Part shown: positions 41,958 to 50,994 of the stretch, in pieces | How positions within the stretch are numbered: position 1 is the first letter of the stretch | Layout of the letters: each line of letters begins with the position of its first letter | Assembly (NCBI GenBank): GCA_017480145.1 | Contig: JAFVBF010000036.1 | Location: 1 to 64,000 of the forward strand | Reading direction: 5' to 3' | Length of the DNA stretch: 64,000 bases | Source of the DNA: Bacteroidales bacterium | GTDB taxonomy: Bacteria > Bacteroidota > Bacteroidia > Bacteroidales > P3 | Position numbers and translations under genes: made by a program | The notes under the pieces: model-generated | Told to the model about the DNA's origin: nothing | Databases searched by the model: none | Seen by the model: only the letters and a program-made list of their open reading frames with translations

Positions 41958-42680
41958 TTATTGCAGTACTCCGTGGAGTACCTCATGAGATTTAAAATTC
42001 TTAAAATCAGACAAGTGTACCTGATAGTATGAAATCACACTATTCAAAAGAGCCTGCCGGTCGGACAACGGGACGACTGGCGATGGACTACCCGTGCGCG
42101 AAGCCTCAAGATAGTGGTGCAGCAGAAACGACTGCTGAGGAGAAAGTTGTGGCTGAAACCGTGACGGAGACTGAAAACAGCCCTCGCTAAGGTTGAAGCA
42201 GGGTTCCTGAAGGCTGTAGTTATCAAGAGGCTCAATGCCCAAATGGCGTGTAAGACCCAGCATGAAAGTCAGAGGATAGCCTCCAATAAAATGGCGTTCT
42301 TCATCCAGCCGCTGCATAGTGTCCACCACATAATCGAAAAGTTCGGGCATGGGTTCAGCCTCATGGAGGCTCTTACTCAGAGCCTCGCTGGCAAAAAACC
42401 GCAGCGTGGTCTTAGCCATATGGGTGTCGAGAGTCTGCCACTGTCGAGCAGGCTGCATCTCCTTGATAAAATTAATCTCGTTACGAGGCTTGTCGTACAC
42501 CACCATATCCAGATAAGACAACGGCTGCAGAAGATTCTGCTTGGATCTGCCTTTAGGACTGCGCACCCCCTTGACGATATAGGGACGCACGCCCAGCTTT
42601 CGCGTGAAGATACGAGCAATGACAGAAGTCTCGCCATAACGCGTGGTGTGCAGCACAATGCCCGTAGTGTTCAGCAGCAT
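41958..42680 (-). CDS. recO: DNA repair protein RecO
   Basis: A 240-residue protein of the RecFOR pathway, which loads RecA onto single-stranded DNA. The N-terminal OB-fold (MLLNTTGIVLHTTRYGETSV, then FTRKLGVRPYIVKGVRS) is typical and the C-terminal part is helical; the zinc-finger cysteines of some RecO proteins are not conserved. The frame continues upstream to 42839 inside porZ, but the ATG at 42680 gives the standard N-terminus. It begins 4 bases after the porZ stop. Confidence 0.94.
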   Translation of the reverse strand: MLLNTTGIVLHTTRYGETSVIARIFTRKLGVRPYIVKGVRSPKGRSKQNLLQPLSYLDMVVYDKPRNEINFIKEMQPARQWQTLDTHMAKTTLRFFASEALSKSLHEAEPMPELFDYVVDTMQRLDEERHFIGGYPLTFMLGLTRHLGIEPLDNYSLQEPCFNLSEGCFQSPSRFQPQLSPQQSFLLHHYLEASRTGSPSPVVPLSDRQALLNSVISYYQVHLSDFKNFKSHEVLHGVLQ

Positions 42681-42684
42681 AGCC

Positions 42685-44997
42685 TCAGCGTATAAACAAG
42701 AGTTTTCCCACAGAGCGATTGCCGCCTTCGGAGTCGGAGGCAAAAATATAATAGACTCCACTGCCGACCCGTTTGCCTTCGCTGGTACGCCCATACCACA
42801 AGGCCTGACCACCAAGTGCCTGAGTACTATAAACCACATGGCCTGCGATGTCGGTAATATGGACTAAGGCATTATTTGTAAAACCTTTGATAGCAATAGG
42901 CCCATCATAATCGGGTTTTACAGGATTAGGGAAGACGCGAACCTCGTCGCTGGGCGTGGCACCGGCATACGTGGCTGCACCACGATAGCCCATAGTCCCA
43001 TTGGGAGTACCCACAAGCACTTCGCCCGTCAGAGGCTGTACCGACAAGGCAATAATTTGGTCTGACGGCAAAGGGCTGTTGGCTGCCGTAAAATGATACA
43101 ACTCCTCCAGTCCTGTTGCCGAAAGCAGGTAAAGGCCATTGTTCGCAGTGCCCACCCACTTGCGGTTAGCTCCATCAACAGCAATGCACTGCACATCCTC
43201 ATAAGCCATCAAATACTCGACAAACTCACCATTACTAATAACAATATTCGCACAATTGACAGGTGAGAGTTCGCCACTACCTCCATTGCCAAATGCATTG
43301 TAGCCATCATATATAATTTTGATGCCCTTATCTGTTCCTATCCACATATCGCCGCTGCGATCCTGCACAAGGCAATTCACCCTATTGGTTTCCAAACGGC
43401 TACCATTGTTGGGCGAGACGTAGGACATTCTTGATACACCGTCATGGACATAGATTCGATTGGCCTTGCCTTTCATCCACTTGTACCCTCTGATGCTGTC
43501 GCATACAATGCAGTCCAATTCATTGCCATCAACCATTGAGCCTGTTTCAAACCCTTTCCATGTCCCATCAGCATACCGGACCACCAGACCCTTGCTTGCC
43601 AAAGAATTGACAGCCCACAGATTGCCGCCGTTATCATAGGCTACAGAGCCAATGCGGATATGCCTCCATGCTCCCGACCTATAAGCCTCTATAGCACCAT
43701 CTGAATTGGACTCGTTGAACACAGCTGACACCTTATTATTTGTGATTTCGACAATGCCATATCCCCAGGAGGCGGCCGCCATTTGCTTTGGGTTGCGCGG
43801 ATTGACTGCTACCGAAAGAAAATCCGTCAGTGTGTCAGTAGCCTCACTCTGATCTAATTGCGACCACACGTTGTTGACCAGCGTATATACGGAGCCCCCA
43901 ATCCAGCGATTGGCATAGGTACTGGTCTTGCCCCCAGGACAAATGTATGCCGCATTGTCAAACGAAGTAATACTGGACACATTATCAGACACATTGCCCA
44001 CCGGATTGAACGAATGATCAACCTCTCCCGCCGCAATCCTAACCAATCCGCCCCAGTCGTGAGCCAGCCACAAAGCCCCCTTACCGTCTCGCCAAGCATC
44101 ATGCAGAACCAAATCGCCCCAGACAAACTCATCGTGATACTCTTGGCGTGAGTAGTCAGCCCCATATACACAAACACTGCCAGCATAGGCAACCGTGGTC
44201 ATTCCGTTGCCACTACGCACCGAGACGATGTCACCACTATCCACGGCGACAAAATCCCCGATACCGTTGGCACGGTACAGAACCTTCATCGAAGGGTCAA
44301 AAGTTTCGGCCACGGCAAGAAGGGTTGAGCCATTCATCGCAAGATGAGACACCTGCCGCTCAGCCAGCAACGAAGTGCTGTCCACAGACCAGCGGTCGGC
44401 AATATTGGGGAATCGATCGGACTTGCCAATAGAACGTATGCCCTGAAGCGTAGCAGCATAGATGTGACTATCATCAAAAGCAACATCATAGACAGGCAAT
44501 ACCCCCCCATTGGGGCCCAACAGGCAGCTACTCTCTATTTCATTGCGCTCCAAGTTGACAATCAATATGCCCAAACCACAGGCCACATAGGCACGATGAT
44601 TCCAGAATCGGATAGAATAGATGCTCTTGTCACCCGACATATCGCTGCGCTTGAGATCAGAGATGTTGTAGGTGACATCGTTCTGAATGATGTCAATATT
44701 CGAATTGACATACGCCACCACGAGGCTTCGGGTAATGCTGTCGTATGCCATAGTAGCAATACCTGCATCCGAAAGCAAATCCACCTTGGTCATTCTGCCA
44801 ACAGCATCTTCGGCCATATCATAGTAGCCCACACACTGCTCATAAGCCGCATAGATACGGCCATGTGCTGGAGCCAAAGCCAAAGCTTTGCTGAATGAAA
44901 AATGGTCACGCCACTGACCTATGGACACCTGCCCCTGAGTCTGATTGACGGCAGGCCACAGCACCAAAAAAAGAACAAGAAGGCGCTGGAGAGCCAC
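42685..44997 (-). CDS. porZ: Type IX secretion system protein PorZ
   Basis: A 770-residue exported protein. From a GTG at 44997 it begins with a clear signal peptide (ALQRLLVLFLVLWPAV, cleavage near TQGQ). The mature N-terminus VSIGQWRDHFSFSKALALAP and repeated propeller-blade motifs (DGKGALWLAHDWGGLVRI, DRSGDMWIGTDKGIKIIYDG, DGANRKWVGTANNGLYLL) are those of PorZ, built of two beta-propellers and a type IX C-terminal domain (VRVFPNPVKP ... GVYYIFASDSEGG). PorZ delivers anionic lipopolysaccharide to the sortase at the cell surface. The GTG overlaps the mreD stop by one base (TAGTG); upstream ATG codons at 45129 or 45048 would bury the signal peptide, so GTG is preferred. Confidence 0.88.
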   Translation of the reverse strand: MALQRLLVLFLVLWPAVNQTQGQVSIGQWRDHFSFSKALALAPAHGRIYAAYEQCVGYYDMAEDAVGRMTKVDLLSDAGIATMAYDSITRSLVVAYVNSNIDIIQNDVTYNISDLKRSDMSGDKSIYSIRFWNHRAYVACGLGILIVNLERNEIESSCLLGPNGGVLPVYDVAFDDSHIYAATLQGIRSIGKSDRFPNIADRWSVDSTSLLAERQVSHLAMNGSTLLAVAETFDPSMKVLYRANGIGDFVAVDSGDIVSVRSGNGMTTVAYAGSVCVYGADYSRQEYHDEFVWGDLVLHDAWRDGKGALWLAHDWGGLVRIAAGEVDHSFNPVGNVSDNVSSITSFDNAAYICPGGKTSTYANRWIGGSVYTLVNNVWSQLDQSEATDTLTDFLSVAVNPRNPKQMAAASWGYGIVEITNNKVSAVFNESNSDGAIEAYRSGAWRHIRIGSVAYDNGGNLWAVNSLASKGLVVRYADGTWKGFETGSMVDGNELDCIVCDSIRGYKWMKGKANRIYVHDGVSRMSYVSPNNGSRLETNRVNCLVQDRSGDMWIGTDKGIKIIYDGYNAFGNGGSGELSPVNCANIVISNGEFVEYLMAYEDVQCIAVDGANRKWVGTANNGLYLLSATGLEELYHFTAANSPLPSDQIIALSVQPLTGEVLVGTPNGTMGYRGAATYAGATPSDEVRVFPNPVKPDYDGPIAIKGFTNNALVHITDIAGHVVYSTQALGGQALWYGRTSEGKRVGSGVYYIFASDSEGGNRSVGKLLFIR

Positions 44998-45512
44998 TAC
45001 TCTTCTTCGTGAACAAATAGTAGCTGGTATAATATAATCAATACCCATGAGACAACGACATTCAGAATGATGGTCAGAATCATCAGCCCCACATTGTGGA
45101 ACGAGAATGACTCCAATAATATATAACAAATGTAATATATCAGCAACAGAATGAGGCTATAGATGGAGAAATGCTGAAAAGAGACCGTACGGAAACTGGG
45201 ACGGGAGATTGTCACGGGCTCATTGCCCAAAAGAATGCGATCGGCAAAAAGTATGCGAGCCATCGCTACCATGGTGAACGAGAAAGCCTGGATGCCCAAA
45301 ATATTAGAACATATATCCAATATCAGGCCCGACACAAAAGCGAGCAAAAGCATCGGCGTACGTCCAAGATTGGTTGGCAGCATGAGAACAAACAGGATGA
45401 GGATATTGGGCACTATCACACTACCCAGACCAATATTGTTCAGAACCGCCAATTGGAGTACCAACAATAGCAGGAAGCGAAAGATGTTCTGTGGGATGAG
45501 GTGGTTAATCAC
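44997..45512 (-). CDS. mreD: Rod shape-determining protein MreD
   Basis: A 171-residue inner-membrane protein with about five to six helices, starting MINHLIPQNIFRFLLLLVLQ. It works with MreC and MreB in the elongasome that directs lateral wall synthesis. The conserved GLILDICSNILGIQAFSF segment is recognisable. It follows mreC after 62 bases. The usual downstream genes for PBP2 and RodA are replaced here by porZ and recO. Confidence 0.9.
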   Translation of the reverse strand: MINHLIPQNIFRFLLLLVLQLAVLNNIGLGSVIVPNILILFVLMLPTNLGRTPMLLLAFVSGLILDICSNILGIQAFSFTMVAMARILFADRILLGNEPVTISRPSFRTVSFQHFSIYSLILLLIYYICYILLESFSFHNVGLMILTIILNVVVSWVLIILYQLLFVHEEE

Positions 45513-45574
45513 TATATTGATAACGTAATAGGTTGACTTTGTCCTTTTTTGATACAGCAGGTCTCTCCAAGACG

Positions 45575-46396
45575 CTAATCCGCCATGGATAGCGAATCCT
45601 GTTCCTCTTTGAAATTGTTATGGATGATATAGGCGTGCTCCAAAACATTGAACTGAGTGGCCAAACGTATACGGATATTGTAGAATCCGCTGCCTGGAGG
45701 TGTGGTAGTCTCTTCGACAAAGCCTACCAAAATGCCCTTGGGGAATGTAGGATCCTGGCCAGAAGTGATAATAGTGTCACCCTGATGCAACTGGTGCGTG
45801 GTGGGGATATCTATCACCGTAGCATAGCGGAAATCGCCACCTTCCCATACCAAGGTGCCATTAGAATTGGTACGTTTGATTTTAACACTGCTACGGCTGT
45901 CGGGATGCAATATCGGCATGATAGTAGCAAAATTGGAAGTAGTCTGTACCACCACACCCACCAGACCCTGAGGCGAGATAACCCCCATGTCAGGCATTAT
46001 GCCATGGAGTTTCCCCTTATTAATCATCAAATAGTTGCTCGGCTTGTTCCACGAACTCTTAATGATACGTGCATCAATGTAATGGTACGTCTGCAGGTAG
46101 ACCGTATCGTTGCATACAAAACGTTGTTTATCGAAACTGATATACGACTCTTCTATCTGCGAGCGTAGGGCCGCATTCTCAGCCGCCAGCATTTCATTCT
46201 GTGTACGTAATCCAAAGTACTCGGTAACAGAAGAGACTGCATTGTAGATGGCGCCCGAAATGCTATTGCCCCAGGTGATGATTTTGGACTGCTGATAGTA
46301 GCTATGACGGGTAATCAAAAGCACCGCTCCCAACTCCAGAAGCAAGAACACAATGACAAAGTCATAACGCTTCAATATGGCAAGTATTCTGAACAT
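45575..46396 (-). CDS. mreC: Cell shape-determining protein MreC
   Basis: A 273-residue bitopic protein: one N-terminal helix (about 12-30), a short coiled coil (about 60-85, NEMLAAENAALRSQIEE) and the two-barrel periplasmic domain with YLMINKGKLHGIMPDMGVIS and the GQDPTFPKGILVGFVEE motif. It scaffolds the cell-wall elongation complex. mreB is not in this operon. It starts 24 bases after gmk. Confidence 0.93.
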   Translation of the reverse strand: MFRILAILKRYDFVIVFLLLELGAVLLITRHSYYQQSKIITWGNSISGAIYNAVSSVTEYFGLRTQNEMLAAENAALRSQIEESYISFDKQRFVCNDTVYLQTYHYIDARIIKSSWNKPSNYLMINKGKLHGIMPDMGVISPQGLVGVVVQTTSNFATIMPILHPDSRSSVKIKRTNSNGTLVWEGGDFRYATVIDIPTTHQLHQGDTIITSGQDPTFPKGILVGFVEETTTPPGSGFYNIRIRLATQFNVLEHAYIIHNNFKEEQDSLSMAD

Positions 46397-46420
46397 GGAG
46401 CATCCAGACGATAGGTCAGT

Positions 46421-46990
46421 TTATTTTTTCAGAAATTCGTCCACGATACGGCGCGTCTCGTCGACGGCAACAGACAGCTTGTCATTGACAACCGTCACGT
46501 CGAAATGGCGACTTTCCTCCAGCTCTTTGGCACTGCGACCTAAACGTTTACATATAGACTCCTCGCTTTCCGTGCCGCGGCTGCGCAACCTTTGCTCAAG
46601 GACCTCCACACTGGGAGGCATGACAAAGATAGACAGGGCCTGACTGCCAAAATATTTCTTCAGGTTCTTTCCCCCATTCACATCAACATCAAAAACAATC
46701 ACATGGCCATTATTCCAAATGCGATCGGCTTCCGACTTCAGCGTGCCATAGCAAATGCCTTCATAAACCTCCTCCCACTCTAAAAAATCACCTTTTGCCA
46801 CATGAGCCTTGAACTCCTCGGGCGACATATAGTAATAATCCCTGCCATGCTGCTCACCCTCACGCGGCATACGCGAAGTAGCCGAAATAGAGAACTCAAA
46901 ATTATCAAAATGACGTAAAAGTTCCTTGATAATCGTTGTTTTGCCACACCCGGATGGTGCTGAGAAAAGAATGACCTTGCCTGTACTCAT
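46421..46990 (-). CDS. gmk: Guanylate kinase
   Basis: A 189-residue enzyme that phosphorylates GMP to GDP. The P-loop is FSAPSGCGKTTI (residues about 9-20), followed by the GMP-binding SRMPREGEQHGRDYYYMS and the IVFDVDVNGGKNLKKYF segment. The length is that of typical bacterial enzymes. It starts 19 bases after a conserved hypothetical gene and is second in the seven-gene operon. Confidence 0.96.
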   Translation of the reverse strand: MSTGKVILFSAPSGCGKTTIIKELLRHFDNFEFSISATSRMPREGEQHGRDYYYMSPEEFKAHVAKGDFLEWEEVYEGICYGTLKSEADRIWNNGHVIVFDVDVNGGKNLKKYFGSQALSIFVMPPSVEVLEQRLRSRGTESEESICKRLGRSAKELEESRHFDVTVVNDKLSVAVDETRRIVDEFLKK

Positions 46991-47009
46991 GGATTTGCCG
47001 AAATAGTAA

Positions 47010-47987
47010 TTAGAATTTGCGGTCGAAGATGCTGTAGAATGTCTTGACAGCCAAAGACTCCATATCCCACTGAAACTCTTGTGAAATCAACTTCACGTGT
47101 TCCAATGCCGCCTGTCGGTCGGCGAGTGCATTGAGGCGCAATATGAAATCATTGTAGGCTTTCATGTTATTATGAAACAGTTCGCTCATAAAGCTGAACT
47201 TGTCGTTGATGTTGATGATGGTGCGAAGGTCATTCACCTTGCTTTGTGAGACGCGCGTCCCCACTTGCGATTCTACCGAAGTAGCCTGACCCAATCTGTC
47301 AGCAATGGTGAGTGGGGCTGGAGTATTTTCAACAGGCTGTTTCAGCAAATCCATCAACGAGATTTCGTTGCTTTGAGAAGTCTTTGCAGCCGTGTTTTTT
47401 TGCTGCTTGGCGGGCTGAGTCTTCGGAGGTTCAGAGATGGATACATCATGAGAGGCAGATGCAGTCTGCGTTGGAGCCGCTTTGCGAGAATCCATCGCCA
47501 AAGATTCGATATCTTCCAAACGGACTTCGGCTACCGAAGGTTCTGAAACCGGAGGTTCAACAAATCGTGGAGCCGCGCCATCGAACAGACTATCAAATGG
47601 GTTGCCTTCAATCTGTTCCATCACAGGTCCTAAAGCAGGCTGGCTAACCACCTCGGGTTCAGCAGGCGCATAGAGGCTTTCGACTGTCCTGTCGGAAGAC
47701 TCACTATCAGATTTTGATGACTGAGATGAAGGAGTCGAAAGCGGTGACTCAACCACAGGATCATCCTGAAGCCGCTCCACAACCGGATGTGCATCCTCTT
47801 TTACATTCTCACGAACAGCTGTCGTCTGATGGCTAAATGCCGAATATATTGTGCGCAGCTGTTCCTTGAGAATGTCTGCCTCTATGTCGTGCAGAGAGTT
47901 CGACAATGGCTGCATCTGAGCCATACGCTCCGCCACTTGAGACAACAGACCGTGCAGTTTTTCAAAATCGTTCTTTTCGTTGCTCAT
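47010..47987 (-). CDS. Conserved hypothetical protein with a disordered middle
   Basis: A 325-residue protein without signal or membrane helix. Residues 1-60 are helical (LHGLLSQVAERMAQMQPLSN), residues about 65-215 are low in order and rich in P, S, E and Q, and the C-terminal about 80 residues are a conserved helical domain (LRTIININDKFSFMSELFHN, then NDFILRLNALADRQAALEHV, then ESLAVKTFYSIFDRKF). I recall this C-terminal domain in many Bacteroidales proteins but know no function. As first gene of the gmk-mreCD-porZ-recO-protease operon it may be linked to division or envelope growth; that is inference. Confidence 0.85.
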   Translation of the reverse strand: MSNEKNDFEKLHGLLSQVAERMAQMQPLSNSLHDIEADILKEQLRTIYSAFSHQTTAVRENVKEDAHPVVERLQDDPVVESPLSTPSSQSSKSDSESSDRTVESLYAPAEPEVVSQPALGPVMEQIEGNPFDSLFDGAAPRFVEPPVSEPSVAEVRLEDIESLAMDSRKAAPTQTASASHDVSISEPPKTQPAKQQKNTAAKTSQSNEISLMDLLKQPVENTPAPLTIADRLGQATSVESQVGTRVSQSKVNDLRTIININDKFSFMSELFHNNMKAYNDFILRLNALADRQAALEHVKLISQEFQWDMESLAVKTFYSIFDRKF

Positions 47988-48196
47988 CGCCTTAATTATA
48001 TCTATCTGATTATAAACACATAAAATCCTTTGTCGGAAGACAAAAGACTTGCGTAAAATTACAAATTATACCTATGCGGGAAATGGAACTATTGCTTTTT
48101 TTTCAATCCTAAGTAGTTGAAAACTTCACTGCCAAAAACCAAAGAATGAGTATGGAAGCAATCAATCACTATTCGACAGCAATTCCCATAAAAACA

Positions 48197-49207
48197 TCAA
48201 TGTTTTTTTGAGGCCATACTGTACGTAAACCCAAATTCGATAAACTCTTTCAATTGCCAAACCTTACGCCCACCAGGATGATCCTCGTCGACCACGAGCA
48301 CTGACCCATCATAAATATTGAAATTAGATACGGTGAGGGTGAAAAAACGGCTCAGCTTCCAATAAAACTTCGTGTCAAGATTCAGTCGAGATTTTTCGAA
48401 CGCCAAATAATCCGTAAAGAGGGAGAGTTGGCTAATCCATTCCATATTGCGACGCAGATTGACTTTAATATCAATTTTCAACTGAGACCCAAACTCAAAA
48501 CGCTGACTATGGTACATATAATCCTCGGGAGACTCTATTGACTCATACTGAGAACGCAGCGGCATACCGTAATTCTTGCGGAGGCTGACATTCGAAGTTG
48601 TCACCAGACCAAATGTCAACGGCGTATAACTTACCGTAAGCCATTTCCAGGTGGACCAAGTGGCACCAAGTCCCATATTGATATAGCCTGGTGCAAACGG
48701 AGCCGACTTGAGGACACGCGTTGCCTTCCAATCAGCAGCCGTTGGGTCTTCAACCGTGGGAGTAGTATAGGTGTAATTATTGGTTATCTGCGTCTTTAAA
48801 TCAAACGTTCCCAAATACATGACATGGCGTATCGGAGAGATGTACTGAGCCCTGCTTTCCAGATACAGCCTGTCCTTACTGATTTGCGGCACTGGTTTCT
48901 CTTCCGAAACAAGAATGCCATGATCCACCTGAAGACGATTCTTGACCATTACGGCCCCCTGCAACAAATCCAATGTAGCATCCACATAGGTGGCCAGCGT
49001 AGCAGTGTTATAGCCGCCTGAAGCCCAACGAGTAAACTGCGTTTGCGAGAAACCTATATTGGTTTTGAGAGAGTAAACCCACAGGGAGGGTTTTCGTGCC
49101 ACCGTATCAGAGCGAGACGTATCAACCACTCCATCAGGCAAAGCCCTCGACGCTAAAGGAAGGAACGTCAAAGACAGCACAACTAAGAGAAAGTAACGAT
49201 AGTTCAT
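48197..49207 (-). CDS. DUF3078 family outer-membrane protein
   Basis: A 336-residue exported protein: signal peptide (1-22) and a beta-rich body. The N-terminal WVYSLKTNIGFSQTQFTRWA, then SGGYNTATLATYVDATLDLL, is the family mark (the W-A-x-G-G-x-N motif). The C-terminal FIEFGFTYSMASKKH suggests a final barrel strand. DUF3078 proteins are Bacteroidota outer-membrane barrels of unknown function. It appears monocistronic. The 209 bases upstream of the preceding operon (47988-48196) hold no clear feature. Confidence 0.85.
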   Translation of the reverse strand: MNYRYFLLVVLSLTFLPLASRALPDGVVDTSRSDTVARKPSLWVYSLKTNIGFSQTQFTRWASGGYNTATLATYVDATLDLLQGAVMVKNRLQVDHGILVSEEKPVPQISKDRLYLESRAQYISPIRHVMYLGTFDLKTQITNNYTYTTPTVEDPTAADWKATRVLKSAPFAPGYINMGLGATWSTWKWLTVSYTPLTFGLVTTSNVSLRKNYGMPLRSQYESIESPEDYMYHSQRFEFGSQLKIDIKVNLRRNMEWISQLSLFTDYLAFEKSRLNLDTKFYWKLSRFFTLTVSNFNIYDGSVLVVDEDHPGGRKVWQLKEFIEFGFTYSMASKKH

Positions 49208-49211
49208 AAGA

Positions 49212-49219
49212 CAAATATA
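49212..49219 (-). promoter_or_regulatory. -7 promoter element of the DUF3078 gene
   Basis: TATATTTG on the minus strand, 4 bases upstream of the ATG at 49207, so the transcript would start at or next to the first codon (leaderless). Confidence 0.45.
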
Positions 49220-49266
49220 ATGGCAGGAAAAACACAGGGCATATCAGATGTCTCAGTATCATTTTT

Positions 49267-50985
49267 TCAACGTTCCAGCATCATTGCAAGGGAGACCGCT
49301 GATTCCTCAAAAAGTTTTATGGACAATTGAGATATAGAAAGACTATAATCTGTGGTATCAGAAGTTAACAACCGACGTACACCACCAGATTCTACACGAT
49401 AAATACCATTGTTTGAAGGTAGGTCTTGGTCGCCGAAAACACGAATTGTCTCAGCCCTCTCAGGATGAATCCTGGCGTAAAGGTTCAATGCACAGGAGAC
49501 GTTGATGACACGAGACATCGCTGGATAATCGGCACGGTCGGCAGAGAGTCCCTCACAACGAATGTCCTGCTGCGCAATAGAGAAATCCTCTGACGAGTGG
49601 AGCAGCACTACTTCCTGCGAACGCTGCCAACTGTCATACGATTCAAAATCCATATACAGAATATCTTGTGGAGCCGAGTGGCAAACCGCATTGAAAGCAT
49701 AGCCCAGTGATTGATACCATTGTCCAACCCGCTCATTAGCAGGAACAAGAAATAAGAATACTATTCCGTCGCCATAAGCCTTGATATGAGCTTGTCTCAC
49801 CAGCTGGCGACCTATGCCATGGCAACGGCTATCCTCACGGACAGCAACCCCACTCACGTATTCCGAAGGGACCTGCTGATTGTGCCACTTCAAATAATGA
49901 GGCAGCAGTTGAAGCGCAGCCAGCACACGCCCATCCGACAAACAGCAGACATTGCGCTCTGGACGATAGATTTTTGAAAAATAAATGTCAACAAATGCAT
50001 CGCTATCGGAAAATACCTGCTGCCAAAGGGCACGCGTCTGTTCGCACTCATCGGCCGGACGAGGCAGGGGCTCGAAGCAGAGGCAACGTATCAGGATGTC
50101 GTCTGGATGGTAAGAAAGTTTAGCTTTGCGAAGACCTTCCACACCCAAATCCTCCTCACGGTTCAGATAGATGAACCTATCAGGCACATGCTGGGCGAAG
50201 AGTTGATTGATAACCGTATAAGCCCCCTCATAGGAGGTATCCGCCTTTTCGACACAGACATCAAGAGTATCGTCAGAAACGGGGCAACCATAAGTAAATG
50301 CGATAAGCTGCCCTTCCGCCCACAACGTTCCACCAATAAGGGGCAGCCGCTCCCAATTGTCGAGACAACGACGGATGGCGTTTAGTTCGGCCTCGGCACT
50401 ATCAGATTGCTCAGGGAATGCCGCCAAATGGCGTTCGGCCCAGCGCGTGGCAAAGTCGAGACACTGCATAGCAAGAGAAGCATCCATTTCGTGGTATTCA
50501 AAATCAGGATAAAGCGAGCGGAACTTGTTGACATGATTGCGTTTGGGCTGCAACTTGCGGCCTGCCAGCGAGGCCAGACGCTCACGCAGGTATAGGTAGC
50601 CTGCGCTGTTGCGTAGCGGCTGCACCGTCATACGGTCAGCATATTGCGACTGCAACTGGGCAGCCTCTTCTGCCTTCATGCCGTACAGGGAAAAGTCGTG
50701 CCCCGAACGGAAGGCCTCCAAGCGTAACCGCTCAATCACACGCATTGTATCGGAACAATCACCCATGACCGCGGGCAGTGGACGCATGTACCATGTGCCA
50801 TCATCCGAAAGGAATCGAATAACCAGATGGTCGTCAACAATGGCATACTGCGTATTGAAACGAGGCTGCCATCCGTAAAGATTGGCCAACGAGTAATCGC
50901 TCACGTGATTGTCACAAAGAGCCGAATAATGGCCAATGATGGATAGTGATTCGAGTGTGATAGGCTGAAAGCGAATGAGATCCAT
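49267..50985 (-). CDS. DUF2156-GNAT fusion protein
   Basis: A 572-residue soluble protein with two acyltransferase-fold parts. Residues 1-about 305 are a DUF2156 domain related to the catalytic domain of lysyl-phosphatidylglycerol synthases (LQPKRNHVNKFRSLYPDFEY, then GGTLWAEGQLIAFTYGCPV and FIYLNREEDLGVEGLRKAKL). Residues about 306-572 are an Eis-type GNAT domain with the acetyl-CoA loop VAVREDSRCHGIGRQLVRQA. In other Bacteroidales I recall these as two neighbouring genes. Without membrane helices it is not an ordinary lipid aminoacyltransferase; the substrate is unknown. It begins 9 bases after the SDR gene and is co-transcribed. Confidence 0.85.
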   Translation of the reverse strand: MDLIRFQPITLESLSIIGHYSALCDNHVSDYSLANLYGWQPRFNTQYAIVDDHLVIRFLSDDGTWYMRPLPAVMGDCSDTMRVIERLRLEAFRSGHDFSLYGMKAEEAAQLQSQYADRMTVQPLRNSAGYLYLRERLASLAGRKLQPKRNHVNKFRSLYPDFEYHEMDASLAMQCLDFATRWAERHLAAFPEQSDSAEAELNAIRRCLDNWERLPLIGGTLWAEGQLIAFTYGCPVSDDTLDVCVEKADTSYEGAYTVINQLFAQHVPDRFIYLNREEDLGVEGLRKAKLSYHPDDILIRCLCFEPLPRPADECEQTRALWQQVFSDSDAFVDIYFSKIYRPERNVCCLSDGRVLAALQLLPHYLKWHNQQVPSEYVSGVAVREDSRCHGIGRQLVRQAHIKAYGDGIVFLFLVPANERVGQWYQSLGYAFNAVCHSAPQDILYMDFESYDSWQRSQEVVLLHSSEDFSIAQQDIRCEGLSADRADYPAMSRVINVSCALNLYARIHPERAETIRVFGDQDLPSNNGIYRVESGGVRRLLTSDTTDYSLSISQLSIKLFEESAVSLAMMLER

Positions 50986-50994
50986 AATCTAAAT

